Shown: one piece after another, positions 11,232 through 22,330 of the stretch | How positions within the stretch are numbered: position 1 is the stretch's first letter | Layout of the letters: each line of letters begins with the position of its first letter | Source of the DNA: Eustoma russellianum | Taxonomy: Eukaryota > Streptophyta > Magnoliopsida > Gentianales > Gentianaceae | Direction: 5' to 3' | NCBI GenBank assembly: GCA_036186865.1 | Contig: AP025066.1 | Location: 16,898,324-16,962,323 of the forward strand | Length of the DNA stretch: 64,000 nucleotides | Position numbers and translations under genes: made by a program | Notes under the pieces: model-generated | What the model saw: the letters and a program-made list of their open reading frames with translations, nothing else | What the model was told of the DNA's origin: nothing | The model's database searches: none

Positions 11232-11589
11232 ATGATTTTCAAAATAATCTTACATGATTTTAATGTCATAAATTTTTACCAATTGTTTTAAAATATATTT
11301 ACCAATTCTATACCAATTGTTTTAAATCAATTGCATTTCTTTGACAAAACTCATCAATTATATACCGATTATTTTCAAATCCTTTTTAGATACATGTTTC
11401 TAACATATGTTCTCCTCCTCAACTTATACTCACCCCTTTAACCTATGCTCCGAACCAATTGAACACTAATTGAAACTTATACTAATTGAAACTTATCATT
11501 CAATCTTATAATCATGACTTAAAAACTAAAATCATGTTCTTATATCTATCTCCCCCTTTATTTTGAAAATCATTCAAAAGATATAATTA

Positions 11590-11760
11590 TGCAATTATAT
11601 CGTAGGTCATCGTACCTAACTTGGCTCGTAAGTTTTCAAAAGTGGCTTGACTAAGGGGTTTAGTAAAAATATCAGCAACCTGACGATCAGTTCTTACATA
11701 GTTTGTGACTATATCCTGATTCTGAACACGATCTCGAAGTAAACAGTATCGGGCTTATAT
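11590..11760 (-). pseudogene. SIRE-like RNase H C-terminus
   Basis: The minus strand encodes 'RDRVQNQDIVTNYVRTD' followed by 'RQVADIFTKPLSQATFENL', the characteristic end of Copia polyproteins. It is separated from the RT at 12001-12600 by an LTR-derived piece (11762-12000), so most of RNase H is missing. Between it and the LTR (11232-11589) I see only AT-rich non-coding sequence and the extra purine tract. Confidence 0.75.
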
Positions 11761-11761
11761 G

Positions 11762-12000
11762 TAATTGTCAACATATAATTCAAAATTCTCACATTTTTCT
11801 CCTTGTACGTTGTGGTGTATTATACCAATAATGCCCTTAAAATCTCTACAAAATATCTCCAATAACATGTATAAGAATATCTCCAAGAATAAAAAAGAAT
11901 ATGACATCAAAAACCATCATATATCCTGCCACCAATTGTTTTATATCGATTGAATTGCTTTGACAAAACTCACCAATTCTAAGAATGATCCAATCATAGA
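11762..12000 (-). repeat. LTR fragment lodged inside pol
   Basis: 11762-11935 repeats 10205-10390 of the long LTR (both carry 'caacatata.ttcaaaatt', 'taccaataatg' and 'aagaatatctccaagaata'). 11936-11990 repeats about 11285-11350 ('tttgacaaaactca'). It replaces the RT-RNase H junction of the SIRE pol, so LTR sequence has been copied into the internal region. Confidence 0.65.
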
Positions 12001-12600
12001 CCTACGTAGTGTGTCATTAAAAGGTTTTCCATTTTCATCATTGTCCAGTTTGGTGCTAACGCTCATAGGGGTAGGGTTTGGTTTCAACTCTTCAAAGCCA
12101 AACTTCTTAATCATATCATTGACATCTTAAGTTGGCTAATATGGACTCCTTGAGGGGTTTGTTTGATTTGTAGTCCTAAGAAATATTTCAATTCTCTTAC
12201 CATTGACATCTCAAATTCTGACTTCGTACGCTCTTCGTAGTCTTTTACTAAGGTAAGGTTAGTTGATCCAAAGATGATGTCATATACATAGATTTGAACT
12301 ATTAATAAGTTATTATCTTTTCTTTTTAGAAACAATGTGTTGTCTATGGCCCCCCTTTGATAATTATTTGCACTAAGAAAATTTTACAAATCTATCATAC
12401 CAAGCTCTTGGAGCTTGTTTCAAACAATATAATGCTTTCTTAAGCTTGTATACATGGTTAGGATTCTTTGAATCTTCGAATCCTCGGAGTTGTTTGACAC
12501 AAACTTCTTCTTGAATGTATCCATTCAACAACGCACTCTTGACATCCATTTGAAAGAGTTTAATGTTGCTTAGACTTGCAATAGCAAGTAACAATCTCAT
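12001..12600 (-). pseudogene. SIRE-like Ty1/Copia reverse transcriptase
   Basis: On the minus strand RVT_2 motifs run from 12600 ('MRLLLAIASLSNIKLFQMDV', 'HVYKLKKALYCLKQAPRAWY') and continue in a second frame at 12335-12111 ('LLIVQIYVYDIIFGSTN', 'ELKYFLGLQIKQTPQGVHIS'). The catalytic box reads YVYD (12279-12290) where active Copia enzymes have YVDD, so one metal-binding Asp is lost. A frameshift near 12340-12370 separates the two parts. It follows integrase in the Copia order PR-IN-RT-RH. Confidence 0.85.
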
Positions 12601-13330
12601 GGTTCAAATAGACTTTTGTTCAAACTTATCTTGATTATCTTTAATATTAAGTACAAAACATCTACTATCAAAAACTCTAAGATAATCTATCTTAGGTTGT
12701 CTATTGTTTAATAATTCATAAGGTGTTTTGTTTAACTTCTTTCTAATTGAAAGCCTATTTATCATATGACAAGCGCAACTAACATCTTTAGCCCATAAAT
12801 ATCTAGGTACTTTGTTTTCACATAACATAGTCTTAACTATTCTTTGTATGGTTCTGTTTTTACGTTCAACAACTCCATTGAGTTGTGGTGTCCTTGGTGG
12901 TGAGAATTCATATTTTATGCCATGTAATTCACAAAACTTAATTATAACTTTGTTCTTAAATTCTCCACCTCTATCACTCCTAATTCTTTTAACATTTTCT
13001 TCATAAAGATTTTCAGCTTGCTTAATAAGATTTTCGATTGCCAATGGAGCATCGTCTTTGTGGGTTAAGAATAATGTCTATGTGTATCGTGAGTAATCAT
13101 CTACTATGGCACACACATAGTAGTGTCCACCTAGACTTCTTATCCTAGTTGGACCAAATAAGTTTAAGTGAAGCAATCATAGTACATGACTAATACTAAC
13201 TTCATGTTTTGGTTTTAATGTTTATTTTATAAGTTTTCCTTTAATACATGTTTCACAAAGTTGAAAATTATCTAAGTCTAACTTAGGCATACCTCTAATT
13301 AGATTCTTCTTAGTTTTCTATGGTTGAAAT
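12601..13330 (-). pseudogene. SIRE-like Ty1/Copia integrase
   Basis: The minus strand shows the GAG-pre-integrase/zinc part (13300-13170, 'FQLCETCIKGKLIK'), then the catalytic core with all three acidic positions recognisable: 'VDDYSRYT' near 13090, 'RSDRGGEFKNK' near 12970 and 'PQLNGVVERKNRTI' near 12870, followed by 'HMINRL' and 'KTPYELLNNRQPKIDYLRVF'. The last part (13044-12604) is open for 146 codons. Stops occur upstream (for example 'YT*TLFL'), so the protein is not made intact. Confidence 0.85.
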
Positions 13331-13740
13331 TCTTATACAGCCTAGTCGTCTATGCTATAAATTTATATCTAAATCATGTGATACAAAGCACTTGATTCTA
13401 GCTTCTGACATGTTATTTAAAGATAGGGCGTAGACATTACCATCCCTATTTTCTTTTAATACAGTTTATCCTTTTTCATTAATTATATCACAACAATTAG
13501 AGATAAAAGAAACAAGATAACCAGACTCTATAAGTTGTGAAACACTAAGTAAATTGTATGAAAGATTACTTACTAACAACACATTTCGTATTTGAAATGT
13601 GTTATGGTCCGATATTGTCCCTTTTCCAGCAACCATGCCTTGGTTGTTGTTACCGAGCGTTACCTTTCTTCTATTCTTGATATATTCTAGTTCGGTGAAT
13701 AGTTTAGGTTGGCCATCATATGCCTCGAACATCTGCTAAC
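13331..13740 (-). pseudogene. SIRE-like protease remnant and GAG-pre-integrase
   Basis: The minus strand reads 'CSRHM' near 13727, a remnant of the DSGCSRHM aspartic-protease region (the catalytic DSG itself is not readable). It continues in another frame with 'GNNNQGMVAGKGTI', 'FQIRNVLLVSNLSYNLLSVS' and 'QLIESGYLVSFISN', the usual Copia sequence between protease and integrase. One 88-codon frame (13732-13466) is open; a stop and a frame change follow. Confidence 0.75.
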
Positions 13741-14480
13741 TAAAACAGCTTGGTTTTTAGATTATTTGGCTTTGTCTCTTTTTTGCCTTCTTTATGATTT
13801 ACCTACAAGGGAGACAAAGTTTTAGGTACCCTTTATTTGGGTCCTTGAGTGTTACGGGCACCATCCTTGTTTATATACCATTTGGGTATCCAAACCTGGA
13901 TGTACCATCTAGGCACATATTTGGCATTTTTAACATTAGAAGAATAAAGATGATTTATATGCATTTGTCCATTCCAACTAAATGGAGGTGTATCCATATA
14001 AATGCTAATCTTGGTCTAAAACTATTATAAAATTGCCGATTTTGATAGCTAAAGTGAGGCATATGATTTTGTTTCTTATATGGCGCCATGTATGTGTCAT
14101 CATATGCATTCCTATACTTTCTATAAGGAACATGAGATGATCGCATATGATTTGGTCTATATGTATTATAATGAGTTGAATGCATTTTATTTTGTTTATT
14201 CATATTCGTATACATATAGGCAAAATTTTTAGATGATCTAGATGCATATTTTGCCTACTTGTGCTTGTAGGTACATGTTGTGTTTTTATCTTTGAATGAG
14301 TAGAAGGAGGAGTAGATAAAGTAGGTACAATTTATTTATAAGATAATTCAAGCCTAGATGACACAAATTTAGTCTTTTTACCTAACTTGTCATTTTCTTC
14401 TTTATAACCTAATCCTTTTTTATCATTGCCATATTTTTGTGATGATATAAGTGTCTCTAGCGTGTTGGTTCCAGAATCAA
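13741..14480 (-). pseudogene. SIRE-like gag-pol spacer
   Basis: The minus strand encodes 'TNTLETLISSQKYGND' and 'KKGLGYKEENDKLG' (14475-14400), then a Tyr/Arg/His-rich stretch (14215-13955), and a WIPKWY-like motif near 13880. These are features of the spacer between the gag knuckle and protease in SIRE-type elements. The segment stops at about 14480, exactly where LINE ORF1 sequence begins, so the gag of this copy and its 5' LTR are missing. Confidence 0.65.
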
Positions 14481-14916
14481 CCCTCAGAAAGAAATAGCGC
14501 AACGGTGGACTCGCAAAAAGATAATTTAGATTGATCCTGCAATTATGATGGGCGGGGGTTTTCTAGAGAGTATTTTAGTCCCTCTGGTTCCTCCAACTGT
14601 GGCTCTCGTGACAATTACAGAGCAACCAAATGCTAGCGTTTCTGTTGCACATCTGCAAAATGAGCATGCCACGCTAATTTTTAATCCATTGGAGGATGTT
14701 TCTCATGCACAAAACTTGGAACTTTTGCATTGTTCTTCAGCAGAGGCGATAGCCGCACCAGTTTTTGGTTTAGATCCCACTTTGACTCATGCTTCGGATT
14801 TGAAAATTCTTGAAGATCAGGATGTCGATGGTCAAGAGCTTCATACGGCGGTGTTGGACATTGCCTGCGTCATTTCTCATACAGCCCCTGCTGAAGGTTG
14901 TTGCCACCATAGGTAG
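14481..14916 (+). pseudogene. LINE-1 ORF1, C-terminal linker fragment
   Basis: The frame reads 'NPQKEIAQRWTRKKII', a stop, then 'IDPAIMMGG...' and 120 more codons. 'QRWTRKKII' matches 'QRWTPKKIV' in the intact ORF1 at 53730-55019, where it follows the zinc knuckle. The DUF4283 domain and the knuckle are missing: upstream lies Copia sequence. It is the low-complexity C-terminal half of the LINE nucleic-acid-binding protein. The stop at about 14528 shows decay. Confidence 0.6.
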
Positions 14917-16139
14917 TGACAGCATCATCTAAAGAATAATTAGCTGCGCATGCACCTTTTGTCCTTCCATACTGTAATTTGCTTAGGTAAGTGCAATAGA
15001 ATAGATATTCAAGATTAGGATACGAATGTAATGGAAGATAGATGCTAGCCCTGGCATGTTCAAGCAGTAGGAGATTAAGTAATAACATTGCAGGGCTTTT
15101 TTGGACATCTGTAAATAACCTCTGTTTGTTTTCTAACACATGGATATAGTTTTGTATATCCGATCTTTCATATTCCGTCACATGCAAGCGCCTCCATGAT
15201 ATTGTGGTAATGTTGTTGTTGCATTGCAAGCGCTGTTTTCTAGCAAATTGTTTGACAAATTGACTTTATTTATTTATTTAACTTCGTCTTGTCAAATTTC
15301 CGATTTGTTGGTCCCAAATTCAGAAGACTTACGTTAGGTTAACAGCTAGTGTAAAAACTTTGTCACTGAACATGATTATAAGTCAAATAGGACAAATAAA
15401 TGATCCATATAGTCAATCATACATAGTGAAAGAAAAGCTTGGACGTTGTTTTTGTTGACTTTATTATTATCATTATCATTATTATACATGACTTTGCTGA
15501 AAGGTTTAACACAATTCATTTGGTGAAGTAGCAGTTGATCGACACACCTTAATGCAATTTTTATTATGAATCATCGGGAAACAATGTTTCTAGCACATAG
15601 ATATGGTTGTGTATATCCGACTTATACCCCGCTATAGAAAGGAGGCTCTAAAACAATAAGGTAATATTGTTGTTGTTGTATTTGGTCTTGCATGTTTTCA
15701 ATCTGATTCGTAATGATAACTACCATAAATGTCCTAGACTCTAGGTGTGTGTCTTGGTTTGTTTTCTCAATCTCTATTATTATGTAAATCTGTGCAGTTA
15801 CTCTCAAAATCAGATGAATTGCAGCGGAGACTCGACCGGCCAAGTGCGTTCAATTTTAGATCTTACACCTGAAGAATGTGTATTTGGCCCTGTTTTCTTT
15901 TTCAGATTACAATTGTACATATCTTGAGGTTCAAGGTGGATTATATATTTTGTTGCGTAACTGTATAGAGGAATTCAACTTTCACATGCTCATTAATATG
16001 AAACTCTTTCTTCGTTAGGAAAGTTGATGAGTCTGCGCAAAGCAACTTTTTTCTATATTACTTTCTCTGTCTAAAAAACCAACTATAACAATATTTTATG
16101 ACTTAAAAATGTCTTTTCGTTGGGAATACAATGAACATA
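14917..16139. other. Unclassified insertion between LINE ORF1 and ORF2
   Basis: About 1.2 kb separates the ORF1 fragment from the ORF2 start, while intact copies have no gap. Two related blocks lie at 15130-15230 and 15600-15700 (both contain 'gta(t)atccga' and 'ttgttgttg'), so part is duplicated. A segment at about 15800-16010 looks exon-like: a good acceptor-type sequence (ttttctttttcag) at about 15893-15905 is followed by an open frame 'DYNCTYLEVQGGLYILLRN', but I cannot assign a family. Nothing else is recognisable. Confidence 0.4.
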
Positions 16140-16262
16140 GAAACCGAGGAGATATGTATGCAGCTTTACCCTACATTTAGTACAATAAACTATTTCTACG
16201 GCTCGAACCCATGACCTCAAGGTCACACGAGGAGCATTGCAGCGATTGTTCTCTGACTTACC
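16140..16262 (-). mobile_element. tRNA-derived SINE (Au/TS-like)
   Basis: The minus strand reads 'agagaacaatcgctgcaat', 'gctcctcgtgtgacc', 'gaggtcatgggttcgagcc', 'gtagaaatag' and 'agggtaaagctgcatac'. The 'gggttcgagcc' stretch is a B-box (Pol III promoter) and the order matches the plant Au SINE family, which is tRNA-derived. It sits at the ORF1-ORF2 boundary of LINE-1. It is a retroposon, not a working tRNA gene: there is no cloverleaf. Confidence 0.7.
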
Positions 16263-16281
16263 TCCAGCTCCCTCTTAATCA

Positions 16282-16873
16282 ATGTATTGCTGTGAATATT
16301 CGGGCATTACCACGTCTTTTACTCGGATTATTTCTCTAAATCGGCATTATCGTGTGCATTTGGTGGTTTTAATTGAACCCAAGCTTAGGCCTGCACGACT
16401 GGAACACTTTCAATTGCAAATTTGATTCTAGAAAGCACTTTGTGCTTGTAATGGCTCAATCTAGGTTTTATGGACTCGTTGTTGGAGTTGCTTGATCCTG
16501 GTGAGGGACCGCATAATTTATCTCTTAAGCTCCGTTGGGTGGCTAGTGACAAGTTTTTTGGTTCACATCTTTTTATGCACGACATACAGTTTCTGCTCGT
16601 CGATCGTTATAGGATGATTCATCTCTCTTTTGTCAGTCTACTCCTGCTCCATGGTTAATTGGTGAAAATTTTAATACGTTTCTAACTTTAGAGGATCATA
16701 AAGGGGTTTCCACACCTGGCTTGCGAACTTTGGCAGATTTTAAGTACAGTGTGGAGGAATGTGAGCTGTTGGACATACCATTTCAAGGCTCAAAATTTGC
16801 TTGGTCAAATGGTAGGGGACTTCGTAAGGTGTGGCGACGTTTGGATCGTTTCCTTTACACTCAGGGCTCCTAT
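16282..16873 (+). pseudogene. LINE-1 ORF2, endonuclease part
   Basis: The start at 16282 corresponds to 'MKILLWNIRG' of the intact copies (here the 'MYCCEYSGI' frame with indels), followed in shifting frames by 'HLVVLIEPKLRPARLEHFQL', 'LKLRWVASDKFFGSHLF', the remains of the GGDFN box, 'FKYSVEECELLDIPFQGSKF', 'WSNGRGLRKVWRRLDRFL'. This is the APE-type endonuclease that nicks target DNA for target-primed reverse transcription. At least three frameshifts are present. It is cut at 16873 by the SIRE-like LTR. Confidence 0.8.
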
Positions 16874-19800
16874 TGTAGGACCTGTATGGCACCACTAGAA
16901 GGGAGGGGGGTTGAATAGTAGGTGCGGAAAATTTTGTTTTTAAAATATTTTGAACCAAAAACCTAACTTCTGAAAACGGTTTCTGTTTTCAGATCCTGAT
17001 TTGAAACGTTTGAAAGATCTGGTTACAGACCTTCAAAAATTCTAAAATTTGGAGATATTCTACTCTTAGATATTTGAGTATCTCCTAAAAATTTCAGATT
17101 AAAACTCAACTCCTAACCCTTGAAAATACGTTGATTGTAAGATTCTGTGAATCTGACAGAAACAGTACTCCGATTTGAAAAATTTATTTCGATTATTTCA
17201 TAACTCCAAATGGTCTGAAAATTTAATGACAAACCCCTTAAGGTATGTATTTTAATGAGTTGAAACAGTTTTGAAAAATTTCTTTGAAAAATATGTCAAA
17301 TACGTTGATGTTCTCAACCTTTGCAAGTCTGAAAATCCGATTGCACTATTCTCAGAACTATTAACGTTTGATAGACTTATACTTATCCAAATAGGATGAA
17401 ACTTGCGCTAAATGAAATCTAAGGGTGCGGCTATGTTTTTGGAAAATTGTAAGATTTTTGAAATTCGTTTGATATTTTTACTATTGAAGTGAAAACGATG
17501 CAAAGTGCTGGAAACTGAACATAAAGTGCTGAAAGTAATGACATCGAGAATTTTATACTGGTTCGGTTAACACAACCTACTCCAGTCTTCGAGGACACCT
17601 TCCTCGGTTATCACTAAACACAAAATATCATCTTACCACAAGGGTTGCTGGAGTTACACACCAACTCTAACCCTTTACACACAATACAATCAATCAGACC
17701 GATCACGAACACCACCACCGAACGGATGAAGGTTTGATCACACCTTGATCAACCTTTCATAATTGAAACATGTATGGTGGTCTAATCAAAGCCTACTCAA
17801 TATGTTGAATATAAAAACAATAGGCTTGAGAGAAGAAGAAGAAGAAAGAAATGAAGAATGAGAGAATAGTGGATCCTTTTGTAGCTGAGAGACAATGAGA
17901 ATTGCTTGCCTTCACTTTGTACTACTTCTCCTTCTTTTATGTCATATTGGCCGCCCCCTTAGGGTTCACTCCCTTCTTGAGAATTCTCTTTAATGTCATT
18001 GGTAGATTTCCTTGTGTAGATATGACACCACCTTGTTCACTTGGCACATTTTGATTGGATGGGTGACTTTGCTTAAAAATCTGAATAAAACTCATAAAAC
18101 ATGTGCCAAATAGTAGTCAAAACATTACCATACAATCACACATTAATCTCCTTCAATTTTGGAATAAATTGAAGACAAAAATGCACCAAAATTTGTCCAT
18201 AATAAACAACATGTGTTGAAATTTCAGCATGTGTTGTATATTGAATTGTTTCCTTTTGTAACGCCTTCTTCAATGTCACCAATCATTTGTGGCTTATTTT
18301 CCACCAATTGAAGTGCCAAATAAGTTCCACCTAGGCTCCAACAAAGGTGAAAATGGAGTGTAAGCTGAATGTATGTGCTGAAATTTCACTTTAGTAAGCT
18401 TTGTAAAATAATGCACAATATATACGCATATATGGTAAATTGTAATCAGCCCTAATTTGAATTTTCTAAAACACTTTAACATGTTTTGAACATGTAAAAA
18501 TTATCCAGATACATGTTACAACTCATGCCAAAAAATGTTCCATGTGTTGTGTTCGTAGAAAATCGAATTTTCGACTTTCATCGATTACACAACTTTTCTC
18601 CGATTAAATTCAAACTTTTTGCACATGTTATATATATCATGTCACACATAATATACATAAATTAAATTAAATATTCAGCTCTAATGGCTTAGATATAGGC
18701 GCCCCATGTGACAAAAAAAATTGAATTTATCTCCATAATTTTGCCTTAATTGGGGTGATTTGTGTATGCCAACATGGAATGATTTTATGACTGAATGTAA
18801 CCTGTTTGCCACGAAATTTCTGGCCATTTTTTAAGTTTAGGGGCTGGCCATCTATATATGGCAAGTACGTGACACGTTGGCGAAGTTTCGGTAGTCACCC
18901 GATACGACAATTTTCGATTTACAACCTTGTAACGTGTCGTAGTTATTTTGTCATCACCATGACTTATATCATATGATATAAGACCTGAATGTACTCATAA
19001 ATATGAGGTAAATATAGTGGTGTGACGTTGACGTACGTTTGTAATATATGTAACGTGTCGATACTATAACCGTTCCTCCTCCAATCATGCACAAATTCAA
19101 ATTTTGAATTTTTAATTGTCTCCCTCTTGAATTTCGCAATCATGCTCTTTCCTCCCCCTTAAATCACTCTCTCTCCTCCTTAAATTATGCACTTTCTCTC
19201 CCCCTTTATTTTGTAAATAATATCAAAAGTACATGTAAGAAAGAAATATTAGTTTATAGTATATCAACAAAAACTCATGTATTTCTTAAGGGTTATTTAT
19301 TCAACCCTTTGCAAATGTCCCTTTTGGTACACAAATTTGGGTGACCTTTCTAGGTCTTCCAAAAGGTGAGAAAGGAGATGAAGATGCAACATAATATACG
19401 TTATGTGGGTATGTGTTTGGCCTTTGGCCGAGAATCCCATCATGCACATAATATGATCTTTGTTTTAGGTGCCACATATGTCTTAGACGTATCTATTTTT
19501 TTAGACGGAATGAATTCCGTTGATTTGTTTAGTGTCTCATTTTTCTCAACGTATCCTAACCCGGTTTTGTCGTTATCATGCTTTTGTGAAGAAATGATGT
19601 GATCTAGCATGTTTGTACCTGCGTCAAATTGTTTCACCATTTTTTCTAGATCTAAATTCCTTCATTTCAATTTGAAATCTCGGATTTTATGTCATTATTT
19701 TGTGTCGTTAATGATGAGATATCTAATTTTAGTGCATCGATGGTGCAAGACGACTCTTCTTTTGAATCGTTTAATTGAGAAACAAGGTCGGAATATACAT

Positions 19801-20200
19801 GTATTGTGCCTTTTTTAAAAAAAAAATCTGAATATATATAAAACGTGTATGCCAAATGGAGAGGGGACTTTCCATGTTTCAATTTGTTACCATCATGCCT
19901 TCTCCAAATATATCTCCATTTAATGAACTACTAAGTTCATTTAACTAAGTACTTCACTTAATGAACTAGTTTAGTTCATTAATGGTGGCACCTGAAAATA
20001 GTTCAAACACAACAAATGTTTGCCGTTTGATGTAAGCCTTTAAAGCTTCATGGCTTGTTAGTACGGCAACATTATGTATGAAGTATATAAGGCAAGTTTA
20101 TCAAAAAACGTGTCAAGTAATAAATTGTATCATGCATTTCTTAAACACGTATTATTTAAGTCATGTATTTTTTGAATCAGTCAAACTCTTTTTCTCAACA
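16874..20200 (-). mobile_element. SIRE-like LTR (3' LTR), with internal insertion
   Basis: Plus-strand start TGTAGGACCTGTATGGCACC at 16874; minus-strand start TGTTGAGAAAAAG at 20200, directly after a polypurine tract. 16874-17656 is about 90% identical to 21554-22330. 18150-19057 and 19790-20200 align with the LTR at 1-2089. Between them, 19066-19789 is element-internal sequence. Without this insertion the LTR is about 2.6 kb, the same as the LTR at 8622-11216. No gene is present: frames such as 18294-18482 show no domain. The left flank is LINE endonuclease. Confidence 0.7.
19066..19789 (-). pseudogene. SIRE gag-pol spacer inserted in the LTR
   Basis: The minus strand encodes 'SDLVSQLNDSKEESSCTIDA', 'SSLTTQNNDIKSEISN', then 'FDAGTNMLDHIISSQKHD', 'GLGYVEKNETLNKSTEFIPS', and about 19330 'VTQICVPKGTF'. 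This is the coiled-coil spacer that normally follows the gag knuckle. It would continue the gag that ends at about 20221 ('LVEEKKLLESFNT'). At 19080-19215 it passes into three purine-rich tracts (for example AAAGGGGGAGAG), as found before a 3' LTR, so pol has been deleted. Confidence 0.65.
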
Positions 20201-20213
20201 ATCTCCCCCTTTT
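20201..20213 (-). promoter_or_regulatory. Polypurine tract
   Basis: The minus strand reads AAAAGGGGGAGAT beside the TGTTGAG LTR start. It follows gag sequence within about 10 bp, which shows that all of protease-integrase-RT-RNase H is missing at this point. Confidence 0.75.
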
Positions 20214-20220
20214 GATGATT

Positions 20221-21497
20221 TACAAGTGTTAAAAGATTCTAACAACTTCTTTTCTTCAACTAATCGTTTCTTTTCTTTTGTAAGAGTCTTTATGAATTTA
20301 TGCAATTCTAAATACTGACTAAACAAATCATCATAAGAAGATTCAGAATCAGAATCAGAGTCAGAAAATACCTCATTAGATGCATTAGATGTAAAGCATA
20401 CTTGTGTCGTTTGTTCTTCTATATCGCCAGTCTCAGAGTCAGATGAATCACTTCAAGTGGAGGCTTTGAAGGCTCTTCTTCTTTGTTTAGGTTCTGAGAC
20501 GAGTCTGGTTTTTATCCGATCCTTGTCAAGGTGTTTGTTCGTTTGTTTGTCCTTGTTAGGGCAATCATATGACAAGTGTCCAAGTTTCCCACATTCATAA
20601 CACTTTATTTCCTCATTATTTTTTTTCTATGGTTCTTAGATGAAGTAGGCTTGTGTTTGTTTTTAATTGATTTTCTCATGATCTTTCTTAATCTTCTAGC
20701 CAACATGATTAGATCTTTATCATCGGAATCTGTGTCACTATCATCTATGCTATCATAAGAAGTAGAGACGTATTCATTTGATTTAAACGCTATAACCTTA
20801 TCTTGGTTAGAAGTAGATTCAGAATTTCTCAAAGTGAGTTTGTTTTCATATACCTTTAATGATCTGATCAATTCCTCCATTTTTACCAATTTAGCATCCT
20901 TACTTTCTTTGATTGCATTGACTTTTGAATCCCATTCGGATGGGAGACTCCTTAACACCTTTGAACCTTTTCCTATGTAGAAAAAACTTTGCCAAGAGAC
21001 TCAAGAGAATTATAGATGTTAGTCAATCGTAAATCCATATCAACAATAGATTCATTTGGCAATAATTTAAAACACTCAAGAGTGGATATAAGCATATTTA
21101 TTTTAGACTCCTTAACTTGGCTAGTTCCTTCATGTTTCAGCTCAAGAATTTTCCACATCTCTTGGTCACTAGAACAATTAGACACGTAACTTGATTCACT
21201 TTTACTTAGCCTGTTTAAAAGTAATTGCATGGCTCTAGCATTCATACTCAATTTTCTTTTGTCATCATTAGTGTATTCTTGTTTCGATTTTACAACCTTT
21301 TGTGTGACACCATCAACAGTTGATAACTTAGAAGGAACAAAAGGACCATCTTCTATAATAGACCAAAAATCAATATCAATTGCCATTAAGAAAATTTTCA
21401 TTCTAAGTTTCTATTGTATAAAAGACTCACCATCGAAAAGAGGGGGCCTTACAGTTGACATTCCTTCTTGCTCGGTTTTGTAGCTAGTGGTTGCCAT
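20221..21497 (-). pseudogene. SIRE-like Ty1/Copia gag
   Basis: From ATG 21497 on the minus strand: 'MATTSYKTEQEGMSTVRPPL', 'FDGESFIQ', a stop or frame change, 'MKIFLMAIDIDFWSIIEDGP', 'FVPSK', 'LNRLSKSESSYVSNCSSDQE', 'ELKHEGTSQVKESKINMLIS', 'SIVDMDLRLTNIYNSLESLG' (UBN2 domain), 'LRSLPSEWDSKVNAIKESKD', a knuckle 'CGKLGHLSYDC' near 20570 and an acidic Ser/Asp tail. It is the best-preserved gag of the window. It is preceded by a PBS and LTR in the normal order, but followed directly by a polypurine tract and LTR. Confidence 0.85.
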
Positions 21498-21540
21498 CTT
21501 AGTAAGATCATTGGATCGCCTTTTCGTGAGTGTGTTTGCA

Positions 21541-21551
21541 CTTTGATACCA
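21541..21551 (-). promoter_or_regulatory. Primer-binding site (initiator tRNA-Met)
   Basis: The minus strand reads TGGTATCAAAG two bases after the LTR end (...CCTACA). TGGTATCA is complementary to the 3' end of plant initiator tRNA-Met, the usual Copia primer. Confidence 0.8.
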
Positions 21552-21553
21552 CT

Positions 21554-22330
21554 TGTAGGACCGGCATAGTACCACTAGAATGGAGGGTTGAATAGTAGGT
21601 GCGGAAAATTTGGTATTTAAAATATTTTGAACCAAAAACCTAACTTCTGAAAATAGTTTCTGTTTTCTGATCTTGATTTGAAACGTTTGCAAGATCTGGT
21701 TATAGACCTTCAAAAATTCTGAAATTTGGAGAGGTTCTACTCTCCCATATTCTTAATATCTTCTAAAAATTTCACATTAAAACTCAGCCCCTTAACCCTT
21801 GAAAATACATTGGTTGTCAGATTGTGCAAATCTGCTAGAAACAGTATTCCAATTTGAACAATTTATTTCGATTAATTCGTAACTCCAAATGGTTTGAAAA
21901 TTTAATGACAAACCCCTTAAGGTATGTATTTTAAGGGGTTGAAACAGTTTTGAAACATGCCTTTGGGAAGTAAGTCAAATACGTTGATGTTCTCAACCTT
22001 CTAAAAATCAGATTGCACTAGTCTCAGAACTATTGACGTTTGATAGAATTATACTTATCCAAATGGGGTGAAACTTGCGCCAAATGAAAGTTAAGGAGTG
22101 TGGCTAAGTTCTGGAAAAGTTTATGATTTTTGAAATTCTTTTGATATTTTTACTATTGAAGTGAAGACGACGCAAAGTGCTGGAAACTGAAAATAAAGTG
22201 CTGAAAGTAATAACACCAATAATTTTATACTGGTTCGTTTAACACAACCTACTCCAGTATTTGAGGACACCTTCCTCGGTTATTACTAAACATAAAATAT
22301 CACCTTACCACAAGGGTTGCTGGAGTTACA
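21554..22330 (-). mobile_element. SIRE-like LTR (5' LTR), truncated
   Basis: It starts TGTAGGACCGGCATAGTACC and follows the LTR at 16874-17656 closely, including 'agtgctggaaactgaa', 'acctactccagt' and 'ccttaccacaagggttgctgg'. It stops at 'ggagttaca', where LINE RT sequence begins. The other copy goes on for about 2.5 kb, so the U3 part is missing here. The flanking 5-mers (cctat before 16874, tctcc after 22330) do not form a target duplication. Confidence 0.75.

Noticed and set aside
16190..16262. tRNA gene on the minus strand
   Set aside because: A B-box and tRNA-like phrases are present, but there is no acceptor stem or cloverleaf and the sequence continues into an Au-SINE body.
17657..17657. 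LTR end at the TGTA...TACA palindromic termini (16874-17656, 783 bp)
   Set aside because: The termini look right, but the sequence beyond 17656 is also LTR-like (it aligns with the 8622-11216 LTR and holds promoter-like sequence), and a good polypurine tract is found only at 20201. The shorter right copy is better explained as truncated.
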